Shown: positions 44,930-53,985, counted from the first letter of the stretch. The stretch is 64,000 nucleotides of DNA from Caulobacter zeae (GCF_002858925.1 NZ_PJRS01000041.1:124001-188000), one strand, 5' to 3'. Notes: generated by a model not told the origin, from the letters alone. A program made the numbers and translations.

Positions 44930-45309
44930 GGGTTCCCGCGCGGCGCTTTCGCGCCACGCTCCACCCCATAGGGAGAGCGGCCGGCGGTCACGCTCGGTCC
45001 CGAGCCTTTCGGCTCTCCTACGGGCGCGACGCCTGGCGGGCGACTTTTGGTCGCCGCCGGCCGCTCGACGCGGACGTTCCGACACGCGCTTTGCGCGGTC
45101 TCCTTGCCGGCTTCATTTGTCATGAGCGCTCGCGCTCGCGAGCGCGCACCGCTTAGGGCTCCGCCCTCGGCGCGCTTCGGATCGGCTTCCGCCCAGCTTC
45201 GGTCCCTTGCGGGCCCTGCAGCCGGGTCCCCGCGAAGCCGCCCCTCCGCTTGCACACCCAGGTCTCGCCGACGGGCGCCGGGTTCGAGCGCGCCTTTGCG
45301 CTCGAACCC
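44930..45309 (+). repeat. long leader repeat, copy B (before the DUF3768 gene)
   Basis: Occupies the 480-base gap between dinB and the DUF3768 gene. The first part (to about 45130) matches copy A; the last 160 bases match copy C almost base for base. It ends in a 12-bp perfect hairpin, 45280-45291 with 45298-45309 (GGGTTCGAGCGC arm), 22 bases before the next start codon. Confidence 0.88.
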
Positions 45310-45331
45310 GAACACTCGAGGAGAGACTTTC

Positions 45332-45664
45332 ATGACCGAGGATGACCATACCGCCGCGATCGCGGTGCTGAACGACGCCTGCCGCGCCGAGCCCGGCGCG
45401 CTCTGGGTACTGACGCCTGGCGTCCAGGCCCTGCCCAAGGCCGACCAGGCCAAGGCCGTCGCCGCCGTGTCGGACTTCGCCGACTTCTCCGAAGCCAACG
45501 ACCCGCACGGCGAACGCGATTTTGGCGCGTTCGAGGTCGGAGGCGAGCGGCTCTTCTGGAAGATCGACTACTACGACCTGGATCTCTGCATGGCCTCGCC
45601 CGATCCGGCCGATCCGGCGATCACCAAGCGGGTGCTGACGCTGATGTTGGCGCAGGAATACTAG
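45332..45664 (+). CDS. DUF3768 protein
   Basis: A 110-residue acidic protein of the DUF3768 family, typical of alphaproteobacterial plasmids and integrative elements. Seen: AAIAVLNDACRAEPGALWVLTPGV, ANDPHGERDFGAFEVGG, FWKIDYYD and ITKRVLTLMLAQEY. GAGGAGAG precedes the ATG at 45332, and leader repeat B lies directly upstream. Function unknown; the acidity and company of ArdA would suit an anti-defence DNA mimic, which is inference. Confidence 0.88.
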   Translation: MTEDDHTAAIAVLNDACRAEPGALWVLTPGVQALPKADQAKAVAAVSDFADFSEANDPHGERDFGAFEVGGERLFWKIDYYDLDLCMASPDPADPAITKRVLTLMLAQEY

Positions 45665-45933
45665 AAGGCCGAGCCCGCCGCGCCCGTTGACGCGGCGGGC
45701 TTTGGCGGCGCGGGAACGGGCGCGGCGGGCGCGGGCAAGCTTGCCCTGGCCGGGGCGGCCGATCCTTTGGGGATCGGCCGCTCTTCGTTCGCCTAGTGCA
45801 CGGCGTTGGCCACCAAAGAATGGATGGCGAGCGGGCGACATCGCTTGGCGCTGTCGAGGCGATCGATGTCCTGTTCACACGCTCGAGTCGCCAATAGGCT
45901 GCGCTGTGAAGAACGGGTTCAAAGGGGGATCTT

Positions 45934-46818
45934 ATGGCCGATCCGACGGGTACGGCGCTTGTGGTCGCGGGCAAGACTTTAGACCACGTCCTCTCACCCA
46001 AGCTTCGCGAGTATCTGCTCGGGCCGGTCTTCAAGGCCTATGGCAATGCCTGGGGGGAGGACGCTGAAGAGCGCATCCGGCGGCGACGGGCCAAGGCCGT
46101 CGAGCGCGCCGAACAGCACATGATAGTCGCGGCTCGGGTTGGACCGGGTCGTAGCTATGACGATTTGGCTGACGAGCCTGAAATGGATGAATGGGCCGCG
46201 GGCGCCAGTCAGGTCGATGAGGCGGTGGATCCCGAACTGGCCAGTTTCTGGCGAGCGGCCCTGGTAGCGATCCGGTCCGGCGATGGAGCCCGCGCACGTC
46301 TGCTCGCCATGGTCAAACGTCTGGAGCCCGACGACGCCATCTTTCTAGCGATGGCGCGGCGCAGGGCGCGGATCATTATCGCCCCCAAAGCGCTGCCTTA
46401 TGCGGCGATGTTCGGTCGGCTCGCGGCGGCGGGGGTCGTCGAAGGATCAATCGGTCTCCTGAAGGCGCGCCCGCAATACGCCATCGCGGTCACGCTTATG
46501 CCGATGTTGGTCTACGTGGCTTTCAGGGTGCAAGGTCTCAGTTTGCCGCACATGCGCAACCTACTGGAACCTTTAGCTTTGCCGGCCGCCCTTGCGACCT
46601 TCGTCGTCGGCGGTGTGGCCCTGATCCAGTCGCTTGTTGGACCGCGTCGCTATCTTACGAGCGACGGTAAGGTGCTCTTGGAGCACCTTGCCCGTGTCCG
46701 CGCCGCGGAGGGAAAGGCCAAGGCCGCGCCGTCCGATGAGACCTCAAGCGACGGTGATGCGGCTGGGGGCGGGAAGAAAGCGGGAGCGAAGAGGCGCGGC
46801 GGCAAACAAAAGGGCTAG
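45934..46818 (+). CDS. membrane protein, possible Abi-alpha (DUF4393)-like
   Basis: A 294-residue protein with a strong AAAGGGGG site. The N terminus (LSPKLREYLLGPVFKAYGNAWGEDAEERIRRRRAKAVERAEQ) has the look of the Abi-alpha/DUF4393 start (pieces), followed by helices around residues 180-240 that include two membrane segments (YAIAVTLMPMLVYVAF and LALPAALATFVVGGVALIQ). A Lys/Gly/Ser-rich tail ends it. The family link is by pattern only; abortive-infection function is a guess. Confidence 0.6.
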   Translation: MADPTGTALVVAGKTLDHVLSPKLREYLLGPVFKAYGNAWGEDAEERIRRRRAKAVERAEQHMIVAARVGPGRSYDDLADEPEMDEWAAGASQVDEAVDPELASFWRAALVAIRSGDGARARLLAMVKRLEPDDAIFLAMARRRARIIIAPKALPYAAMFGRLAAAGVVEGSIGLLKARPQYAIAVTLMPMLVYVAFRVQGLSLPHMRNLLEPLALPAALATFVVGGVALIQSLVGPRRYLTSDGKVLLEHLARVRAAEGKAKAAPSDETSSDGDAAGGGKKAGAKRRGGKQKG

Positions 46819-46990
46819 CCAACCTGCCTTTCACGGTCGGAGCGCGGATCGGCTGGTTGTCGAATACGCGTCTACAACGAGCTAGGCGCGACGAGATTTG
46901 GTCGTGACGCCAGGGTGTGGCCACCCAAACCGCCTCGCGCGATTATCGCGTTCGGTGATGCTGAGGGCCTCGCCACTGGAGCAATCGCCC

Positions 46991-47143
46991 ATGAAGTCTC
47001 GTCACCGTCTCAAGATCGAAGGCACCTACGTCACCGCCACCGCCGAGGGCTGGGGTCTGCCTGTGCTTGTCGTCCTGGTTATTCTGGCGGCCGCGGTGGT
47101 CATCGCCGCGCCGACGTTGGGCTGGTCCCTCCTGGGGCTTTAG
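46991..47143 (+). CDS. small single-span membrane protein, 50 aa
   Basis: Charged N terminus MKSRHRLKIEGTYVTATAEG and one hydrophobic helix LPVLVVLVILAAAVVIAAP. Short, but compact and plausible. It lies alone between the possible Abi gene and the convergent DsbA-family gene. Confidence 0.5.
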   Translation: MKSRHRLKIEGTYVTATAEGWGLPVLVVLVILAAAVVIAAPTLGWSLLGL

Positions 47144-47200
47144 GTCAGCGCCGCGCCGCCTGGCCGTGTCGGATCCGACCTTGTCAGGCGGCGCGGCCGC

Positions 47201-47848
47201 TCAGGCCTTGCCGGCGATCTGGCGTAAGGCCTGCTCGAAATACTCGGCCGGCTGGCCGCCCGAGATCAGATAGCGGTCGTTGATGACCACGGCCGGCACC
47301 GAGCTGATCCCGGCCGCCTGCCAGGCGCGTTCGGCCTCACGGACCTCTCGCGCGTAGCGACCGGAGGTCAGGACCTCGAGCGCGGCGTGCGGGTCAAGGC
47401 CTGCCTTCATCGCCGCCCGCACCAGCGTCTCATGCTCGGACGGGGCCTGATTGTCGGTGAAATAGGCTTCGAACAGGGCTTTCTTCAGCGCCGTCTGATC
47501 GCCGACCTCGCCCGCCCAATGCAGCAGGCGGTGGGCGTCGAAGGTGTTGTAGATGCGGCTGTTCTCGTCGGTGGCCATGGTGAAGCCGACGGCGGCGGCC
47601 CGGTCGTGGATCGCTTGGCGATTGGCCGCCGATTGCTCGCGGGTGGCGCCGTATTTGCGGCCCACGTGCTCGACGATGTTCTCGCCTTCGGGCGGCATGT
47701 CCGGGTTGAGCTCGAAGGGCTGGAAATGGATCTGCGCATCGACCAGGTCGCCGACCCGCTCCAGCGCCGCCTCCAGGCCGCCCAGCCCGACCACGCACCA
47801 GGGGCAGGAGACGTCGGACACAAAGTCGATCTTCAGGGGCTTGGTCAT
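47201..47848 (-). CDS. DsbA-family oxidoreductase, FrnE-like
   Basis: A 215-residue cytosolic thioredoxin-fold protein: the CxxC motif in FVSDVSCPWCVVGL near the N terminus, FQPFELNPDMPPEGENIVEH, and the cis-Pro loop ISSVPAVVINDRYLISGGQP. I start at the ATG at 47848 so that the fold begins directly (MTKPLKIDFVSD). No signal peptide, so it is not a periplasmic DsbA. Confidence 0.9.
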   Translation of the reverse strand: MTKPLKIDFVSDVSCPWCVVGLGGLEAALERVGDLVDAQIHFQPFELNPDMPPEGENIVEHVGRKYGATREQSAANRQAIHDRAAAVGFTMATDENSRIYNTFDAHRLLHWAGEVGDQTALKKALFEAYFTDNQAPSEHETLVRAAMKAGLDPHAALEVLTSGRYAREVREAERAWQAAGISSVPAVVINDRYLISGGQPAEYFEQALRQIAGKA

Positions 47849-47955
47849 GGCGCGGTCCGATGGGGCAGGGAAGGCGGATATGGGGATCCGCATAGCGATT
47901 GCATCGTCCAGGCCGCCCGCGCCAGGAAAGCGCTAGACCCGCCGCCGGCACGCAT

Positions 47956-48249
47956 TCAGTCTGCGAGCCGGACGAGCAACTCGTTCATGCCGTCGCTGAG
48001 GGCGGCGCTCCAGGCCGGATGGCCAGGACCCGCGGCCAGGGAGATGTCGCTGGCCCGCTCCATGTGCAGGATCGTTCGCTCTCCGTCCGGCGCGCGACGG
48101 CTGAATGCGAACTGGCCGCTGCCGCGCAGGAATGCGCCATCGCGGTGGTGCAGGCTGATGAAGCGCTGACCATCGATCAGGACTGCATCGCTGTCGGCCG
48201 AGAGGCGGCGATCCGCCGCTTGGCGCAGCGCGCCCCACATCGTCGTCAT
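47956..48249 (-). CDS. hypothetical protein, 97 aa, paralogue 2
   Basis: About 86 of 97 residues match the gene at 40059-40352, including the whole ISLHHRDGAFLRGSGQFAFS core. GGAGG lies 8 bases before the ATG at 48249. The upstream sequence to about 48360 is also conserved between the two copies, so the duplication included the promoter. Family and function unknown. Confidence 0.78.
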   Translation of the reverse strand: MTTMWGALRQAADRRLSADSDAVLIDGQRFISLHHRDGAFLRGSGQFAFSRRAPDGERTILHMERASDISLAAGPGHPAWSAALSDGMNELLVRLAD

Positions 48250-48440
48250 TCTCGTTTTCCTCCCAGCTGTCGAGATGGTTAACGACCATGCTGGGCAGGA
48301 CGATTCCCGCCCAGAGATCGCATCGGCGGCAAGGCGAATTTTCAGTGGATCGATCGACTCGGTCGCTGCGGGCGCAAGTGTGGCTGGGCCTCCAGCGTTC
48401 TCAGCCGCCATCGCACGCCCGGTCCTGTGGCCGCGGAAAC

Positions 48441-51400
48441 CTAGTGACCGAGCGATGGGTCCTTGCGGCTGACATCGAGGACGAACACGTCGATCTGGCC
48501 TGCGTAGCGCGGTGGTACGAGTGCAGCCAAGGCTTCGCGCATTGCTTGAGGTGTGGCCGGAGCAGGACTGGACGCGGGGGCTTTCACGCGTTTTCGCGCT
48601 GGAACTTCGGCGCCGAACCAGAGCACCAGGTAAATCCCGCAGCCTTGCGCAGCCCAGTCTATCGCGTAGCGCGCGCCGAGTTGCGTCTCAACCGCTTCCC
48701 AAAGCTCAGGATGCCATTGGCCCTTAATCTCCATGGGAAGCTGAAGGTCGCGCAAAGCGAATGCTGCGTCAGCGCGCTTGCCGAAGGGCATGGCGCGCTC
48801 CGGGATCCGAGCTATCCCATAAGGGAGCAGGCCGTTCATGAGCCGGAGCAGGCTGTTGCGGCAGTCATTCTCGCCCAACGGCCCGTTTGGTCCGTGGAAC
48901 GTCGATACGTCGTCGGTGTCGCTGCCGTGGACCAGGCCCTGGACCTTTTCCAAGACATCCATCAGCACTTGGCGCAGCTCGCCCGTCGTCCTTGGCGGCT
49001 CGTCCCGCAAGAGCCCACGCAAGGCTTCGAGCGGCACAGGCTGATAGGTGGCTTCGATCCGGGTGCGAGCCTGAGCAGCGGCTGCCGCCCGCAGGTAGTC
49101 GCTGTAGTCGTCGCGAGGACTCTCACAAAGTTCATCGAGCAACTCGGTAGCTCGCGGGGCTGGATCCGATGCGAGGCGGTCGATCAAGCCATAGAGCTGC
49201 TGATGGGCCTCCCAGCCGCTGTGGTTGCCGATCCATCCGTCCGCCGGCGGTTCTTTCCTGGGAAAATCGCGGCGGTAGCTTCGCACCAGCCAAGCGGTTT
49301 GATCGGCCGAAAGCCGAACCGTGGGACGATCACGCCAATCACGAGCGCGAAGGCGCGTAAGCACGGCCCAGAGGAGCGTCGCAGTCGGTTCACTGACGGT
49401 CGGGTCGTCTACGAACTTCTCGAAGTCGCCCAGGAAAAGCACCGCGCGCCATAGGTCGAATTCACCATCACTGGTGATGGCCGTTTGCGCCTTGGTCTTG
49501 GCGAGGACGACAAGTTCATCGACCAGGCTAGCCGTAATTAGCCGATCGACGAGAAGTTCAAGCGCGTCATGGCTCATCGAGGGGTATGTCGCCAGCCATT
49601 GTTTGGCCAGGTCGCAAGCCAGCTCTGTGGAACGCTTTGCGCGCATGAGCACGTTCAATCCTCGAACGGGCGAGCGACGCGCTTCGAGCTCGGGCTCGAT
49701 GAGAAGACGCCAGAAGGCTTCCTCCAAACCCGGATCCGCCCAGAGATGGGCGTCGAGCGCATCGCCCAAGGGTTTCAACATCGGCGTGTCCCAGAGGGGC
49801 GTGTTGAAAAGCGCGATGCGCGCCGACATCAGCGTATCGTCGGCGATATCGTCAATGCCTCGGCCGTCGTCGAGGCGCTCGGCGAGAGCGGCCAGGAGCG
49901 GATAGATCACAGAGGGGACCTTGCTTTCCGCAAAGGTCGTCGAAATGTCGGCAGGTGTTCGCAGGTCAGGCCGGTGAAGGACCGCTTCGAAGCCGCGCAA
50001 GGCGCTTGCAGTAAGATCAGGGCCTAGCCATCGGGTTAGGCGTCTGCGCCCCGTCGGCTCTGACTTCAGGCTGTGGTCAGTACCGAGATAGACCTTGGCC
50101 GGGCCTAGGACACCCCTGAGCTCTCCGGCCTCGACTTCAGCTTGGTGAAGCCCGTAGACGGCGCGCTGTTCGGCCCATTTGCGTTCGCGCTTGGCGTTGG
50201 CGTTTTCGAGTCTGGCTGCGGCCTTGATCTCCCAATCGGTGGCGACGCGCGCGGGGATACTTTGCGCAAGATAGAGCTCCAGCTCTGGTGAGCCTTCGGC
50301 AAAGGGTTCGGCGGCGGCGATAATCGACGGGGACAACCCTGTCTGACCGCGGGCCTCATCCACAAGGCCGCGCCAGAGGTCGGCGACCTCGGGGTCTTGA
50401 GGCGATAGGCGCATGACGGCGTCGAAGAGCTCAACGAGATCGCTCTGGTTCAAGGCCAAGGCGGAGCAAAGAGCGACCATCCGCCAGCGCCTATCCCAAA
50501 GAGAGCCGTGATCGCGCTCGACCAGCAAAGCGTGCCGTTGGATCGCCCGGCGCAAGGCTGGTCGCTGTTGAAGGACGGCTGGAAATTGATCGGCGGCGCC
50601 GGAGGAATACTCCTCGTCCGGCGCGAAGGACCGAAGCCAACTCAGGACCCTGGCCGGGTCGTTGTCACCCCTGTCGATGGCGCGCGCCATCAGCCCGGAC
50701 ACGAAGTGGGAAAGCTCGAAGCTGGCCTCCCAATCGGTGTCTTGGGGACGGCGAAATTGTCGGCACAGGGCGTCTAGAACGGCGGCGGCGTCTTGAGGGG
50801 AAAGGTGCGGGGTCAGCATGTCGAGCGACCCCATATTCACGTGCGCCTTTTGACCGGCTGGGTCCGGGCCAAGGCGCAAATACGAAAGAATGCAGCGTGC
50901 TATGAGCTCGGCGTCGAACCGTGTCGGCCCAACGTCGGCAATCAATTCCACCGCCAGGCGCCTGTCGTCCTCATTGGGTAGAGCGGCGAGGAAGGCCGCT
51001 GTTTGCGGCCAGTCGATGACGGTCTCCTTGACCTGCAGCAAAGCCTGAAGCGCCGCGTCCCGCTCGCGAAACACGTGAACGCCTGAAGTGTCGCGCAAGA
51101 TGTGGATCAGGCAAGGCGCCAGGGCCTCGTTCAGCGGGCCATCCGTCAGCCCCTCCAGGAGAAGGCTACGCAGGTGATAGCCGGCATTGTTGTCGGACAG
51201 GATACGTTCGAAATCTGACCGGAGCTCGATGCACGCCAAACCGTTGGCGGCTTGTCGGGCAAAATCGCCTGAACGAAACAAGGGATCATGCGCAGCAAGG
51301 CGCTCCAAGGCGGCTAGCAAATGCCGGGCCTGCTCCAGGGACAGGCTGTCGACCGCGCCATAGCGTACCAGACCGTAGGGATCGGCGGCGATCGCCCGCG

Positions 51401-52451
51401 CGGCAAGGCTAGGACGAAAGTAGGGCAGCCAGGCGTGGAGGCCGCGAAGGCTCGCAGGCACGCCGCCGGCGGCCGTCAACAAAGCGGTCAGCCGTCCGTC
51501 GTTGTTGGCAGGCAGCGTCCTGCCCAACCACCGAGCGGCGAGCCACTCGGCGACGGCGCGGTGGATCGGCATGAAGCGCCGATCGCCAGCGGCCGCGCGG
51601 AAGAGGGCGCTGCCAAGAACCGTTCGAACCTCCGCCCCGCCGGGCAGGGTCGCAATCTCGCCTTCGTGGATGTCGCCTTCGAGCACTGCGCCCGATGCCA
51701 CTAAAGAAACGGCTTCGGCGTCGGCCAGGAGCAGCGCCGCGCAGGCCGCACCGGCCGCATCCAGGGCGCTATCGGCATCTAGGCGGGCCAAGCCCGTGTC
51801 CTGCCGTTGCTGCTCACTGCGCAGGATCTCACAAGCCTTGGTCAGCAGATCGGCCTGGTTCTCAGGCAACCGGCCGTCCCGGGCGGCAACGCGGCTGAGC
51901 AACATCAAGGTCAGGGGATTGCCGTAGAGGTCGGCCAGTCCCTTGGTTTCCAGGTGCGTCAACGCCGCCTGGGCGCGATCGTCCGCCATCTTGTCGGCAA
52001 GAAAGCTGGCTGCTTTCGCGCGCGTGAAGGGCTTGAGATGGAGTTCGATTGGCGCACGTTGATACTCTGCGGCGATGTCCCCACGCGCGACGGCGCCCCG
52101 CCAATCAGCGGCGCGGCATGCCAGCACGAATTGAGGAAAACCAAGCTTGGCCAGCGCTTGGAGCACTCGTTCGATGGCCTCCGCGTCCTGGCTCGCGCCG
52201 ACCTCGTCCAAGCCATCGATGACAAGGACGTCGTCACCGATGGAACCACGGATCCCCGACCTGACGAGTTGTCTGGCCGTGACGCCTCGATAGCCGGCGC
52301 GCAGCGCCAGTTGGGCCATCAGATCCGACTTTCCCATCCCCGGCTCACCAAGGATCACCAGGGGCGGGCTCAGGCCGACGAGCGCGTGGTCATCGACCCA
52401 AAGGGTTTCGCTGTTCTCGACGTAGCTCAGAGATCTGGGGATATACGACAT
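48441..52451 (-). CDS. STAND/NACHT-like NTPase with C-terminal nuclease domain
   Basis: A 1336-residue candidate defence protein. The NTPase starts almost at once: P-loop ILGEPGMGKSDLM (G35-S42), Walker B VLVIDGLDEVG (about 75-85), then FPQFVLACRAADW. A very long helical region follows (about residues 300-1180, HEAT/ARM-like; for example DEALAPCLIHILRD-type helices and SALFRAAAGDRRFMPIHRAVAEWLA after the NTPase), a likely sensor. The last 120 residues have a PD-(D/E)XK pattern: Asp about 1228 in KRADAAFAL, Glu-x-Lys 1241-1243 in LPMEIKGQW, then QLGARY and CGIYLVLWFG. Known Avs proteins carry the nuclease at the N terminus, so the order here is reversed. I use the Met at 52451. Confidence 0.82.
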   Translation of the reverse strand: MSYIPRSLSYVENSETLWVDDHALVGLSPPLVILGEPGMGKSDLMAQLALRAGYRGVTARQLVRSGIRGSIGDDVLVIDGLDEVGASQDAEAIERVLQALAKLGFPQFVLACRAADWRGAVARGDIAAEYQRAPIELHLKPFTRAKAASFLADKMADDRAQAALTHLETKGLADLYGNPLTLMLLSRVAARDGRLPENQADLLTKACEILRSEQQRQDTGLARLDADSALDAAGAACAALLLADAEAVSLVASGAVLEGDIHEGEIATLPGGAEVRTVLGSALFRAAAGDRRFMPIHRAVAEWLAARWLGRTLPANNDGRLTALLTAAGGVPASLRGLHAWLPYFRPSLAARAIAADPYGLVRYGAVDSLSLEQARHLLAALERLAAHDPLFRSGDFARQAANGLACIELRSDFERILSDNNAGYHLRSLLLEGLTDGPLNEALAPCLIHILRDTSGVHVFRERDAALQALLQVKETVIDWPQTAAFLAALPNEDDRRLAVELIADVGPTRFDAELIARCILSYLRLGPDPAGQKAHVNMGSLDMLTPHLSPQDAAAVLDALCRQFRRPQDTDWEASFELSHFVSGLMARAIDRGDNDPARVLSWLRSFAPDEEYSSGAADQFPAVLQQRPALRRAIQRHALLVERDHGSLWDRRWRMVALCSALALNQSDLVELFDAVMRLSPQDPEVADLWRGLVDEARGQTGLSPSIIAAAEPFAEGSPELELYLAQSIPARVATDWEIKAAARLENANAKRERKWAEQRAVYGLHQAEVEAGELRGVLGPAKVYLGTDHSLKSEPTGRRRLTRWLGPDLTASALRGFEAVLHRPDLRTPADISTTFAESKVPSVIYPLLAALAERLDDGRGIDDIADDTLMSARIALFNTPLWDTPMLKPLGDALDAHLWADPGLEEAFWRLLIEPELEARRSPVRGLNVLMRAKRSTELACDLAKQWLATYPSMSHDALELLVDRLITASLVDELVVLAKTKAQTAITSDGEFDLWRAVLFLGDFEKFVDDPTVSEPTATLLWAVLTRLRARDWRDRPTVRLSADQTAWLVRSYRRDFPRKEPPADGWIGNHSGWEAHQQLYGLIDRLASDPAPRATELLDELCESPRDDYSDYLRAAAAAQARTRIEATYQPVPLEALRGLLRDEPPRTTGELRQVLMDVLEKVQGLVHGSDTDDVSTFHGPNGPLGENDCRNSLLRLMNGLLPYGIARIPERAMPFGKRADAAFALRDLQLPMEIKGQWHPELWEAVETQLGARYAIDWAAQGCGIYLVLWFGAEVPARKRVKAPASSPAPATPQAMREALAALVPPRYAGQIDVFVLDVSRKDPSLGH

Positions 52452-52633
52452 GACAGGGCGTGACGGCTGGAAGTTGGATGCGCGCGACGGGATTCGAACG
52501 CCAACTTTCAACCTTCGCCTTAGTCGGGGCTAGAGGCCTTGAGCAACGCACGATGCGGCTCAGGTCACAGCGCCCGTGGTCGGTGGGGCGCCGAGGGACC
52601 ATCTCTGCGACGGCCAGCCCCGACGCCTGGCCG

Positions 52634-52909
52634 TCAGCCGTTGACGGCGTCCTTCAGCTGCTTGGCCGGCGTGAAGGCGACCTTCTTGCTAGCGGCGATC
52701 TCGACGGCCGCGCCGGTGGCCGGATTGCGGCCGGTGCGGGCCGGCTTGTCCTGGATCTTGAACTTGCCAAAGCCGGGGATCGAGACTTCCTCGCCCTTGG
52801 TGGCGGCCTCGGCGATCGCCTTGAAGACGCCGTCGACCAGGGACTTGGCCTGGGTCTTGGTGATCTTGTCGTCGGCGGCCAGGGCTTCGGCGATGTCGGC
52901 GGTGTTCAT
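52634..52909 (-). CDS. HU-family DNA-binding protein
   Basis: A 91-residue histone-like protein: LVDGVFKAIAEAATKGEEVSIPGFGKFKI, then the arm PARTGRNPATGAAVEIAASKKVAFTPAKQLKDAVN with the intercalating Pro (written as family pieces). AAGGA precedes the ATG at 52909. Island-encoded HU proteins usually assist recombination or silencing. Confidence 0.92.
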   Translation of the reverse strand: MNTADIAEALAADDKITKTQAKSLVDGVFKAIAEAATKGEEVSIPGFGKFKIQDKPARTGRNPATGAAVEIAASKKVAFTPAKQLKDAVNG

Positions 52910-52972
52910 GGGAAATCCTTGAGTGGGGGAATCGAAACGCGGACCCTGCGTCGCCCGCGCGCCCTTGTCACC

Positions 52973-53303
52973 TCAGTCCTGGCCGTAGGCAGTCTCCTCC
53001 CAAGCATCGAGTGTTTCCATCTGGGCGCGCTCCCACTCCGCAGCACCCGATCGCAGGGCATAGCGCGCCTTGGCGATCCAGGCCGGGTCGGCGATCGGCG
53101 CCTCGGCAAGCTTGCGCATCGCCTCGGGCGTGGCTTCGAACGCATACGGCTCATAGGGTTGCTCGAGCTCGACCAGGTAGGCGGCGGCCCGCTGCTCGGA
53201 TCGGCGGCAAGCGCTTGGCCTCGTCGCGCGGCCAGGTCGTCAAGATCTCGTCTTCGGGTAGTCCGGCTTGGCGAGCCTCCCACCGCGCCACGACGTCCAT
53301 CAT
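52973..53303 (-). pseudogene. frameshifted hypothetical gene
   Basis: Two overlapping minus-strand frames make one plausible protein. Frame one runs from the ATG at 53303: MMDVVARWEARQAGLPEDEI, then LTTWPRDEAKRLPP. Frame two continues EQRAAAYLVELEQPYEPYAF, EATPEAMRKLAEAPIADPAW and ends WEETAYGQD at 52973. The shift lies around 53195-53212. It begins 7 bases after the stop of the gene at 53311-53631, so the pair was an operon. It may be a true lesion or a single-base sequencing error. Confidence 0.6.
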
Positions 53304-53310
53304 GGCTGGA

Positions 53311-53631
53311 TCAAGCTGCGGCCTGTTCCAGCGCGGGGCCCCCCGCCAGCCGCATGAACGGCTCGGGGTGGGTCAGCATCGTGTAGACGCGATCGACCAC
53401 CTCGATCATCAGCGCCTTCATTTCCTCGTCGTCCAGCCGCGAGACCCGCGACCAGGCGATCTCGCCATAAGGCGTGACCACCTTGACGTCGCTGTAGTCG
53501 CCCACGGCCGTGTCGGGCGAGACGCCGGCGTGTAGTTCCTCCAGACGCGAATTGCGAAAGCCGGTCTCGACCAGGGCCAGGGCCAAGGCGCTGAGCCATT
53601 CGCCGTCGCTTGTGCTGGGCTTTTTGGCCAT
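53311..53631 (-). CDS. hypothetical protein, 106 aa
   Basis: From the ATG at 53631 (AAGGA 9 bases upstream) the product is a soluble acidic protein: SDGEWLSALALALVETGFRN, YSDVKVVTPYGEIAWSRVSR and MIEVVDRVYTMLTHPEPFMR. Composition and site look genuine; I do not recognise the family. It precedes the frameshifted gene. Confidence 0.65.
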   Translation of the reverse strand: MAKKPSTSDGEWLSALALALVETGFRNSRLEELHAGVSPDTAVGDYSDVKVVTPYGEIAWSRVSRLDDEEMKALMIEVVDRVYTMLTHPEPFMRLAGGPALEQAAA

Positions 53632-53805
53632 GGGCGGGCGTCCTTGAATCGCTCGTCGCACCATGCCGCCGGCCAGGGCCCGAGGGAAGGCGCGGCCGGC
53701 CGGCGACAGGCGAGGGACCATCTCTGCGAAGGCCCGGTCCGGGTCGGGACGCTCGTGCCGGCCTTCGGCCGGGCCGGTCCACAGGCCCACCGGAGGGCTC
53801 TTTTG

Positions 53806-53985
53806 CGCCGCTGCCGCGGCCGCGGGACTTAGGGCTCCGCCCTCGGCGCGCTTCGGATCGGCTTCCGCCCAGCTTCGGTCCCTTCGGGCCCTGCAGCCGG
53901 GTCCCCGCGAAGCCGCCCCTCCGCTTGCACACCTGGGTCTCGCCGACGGGCGCCGGGTTCGAGCGCGCCTTTTGCGCTCGAACCC
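53806..53985 (+). repeat. long leader repeat, copy C (before parB)
   Basis: Lies in the 375-base gap before parB. About 160 bases are nearly identical to the end of copy B and similar to the end of copy A (shared segments CGCTTCCGCCCAGCTTCGGT in B with small changes, CCCTGCAGCCGGGTCCCCGC and TCTCGCCGACGGGC). It ends in a 12-bp hairpin, 53955-53966 with 53974-53985, 21 bases before the start codon. The first long block of A and B is absent here. Confidence 0.88.

Noticed and set aside
48288-49454. Plus-strand 388-residue frame opposite the STAND gene
   Set aside because: Antisense of the PD-(D/E)XK end and helical region; no motif of its own.
52452-52511. Upstream extension of the STAND NTPase to 52511
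   Set aside because: The extra 20 residues translate the tRNA-like sequence, have no ribosome binding site and precede a natural N terminus at 52451.
52478-52555. tRNA-like remnant beside the STAND gene start (minus strand TTCGAATCCCG near an end resembling GCGCGCATCCA)
   Set aside because: The T-arm stem does not pair, no anticodon arm with U33 forms and the acceptor pairs only in part. It could be a decayed attachment site, but the evidence is too weak for a feature.
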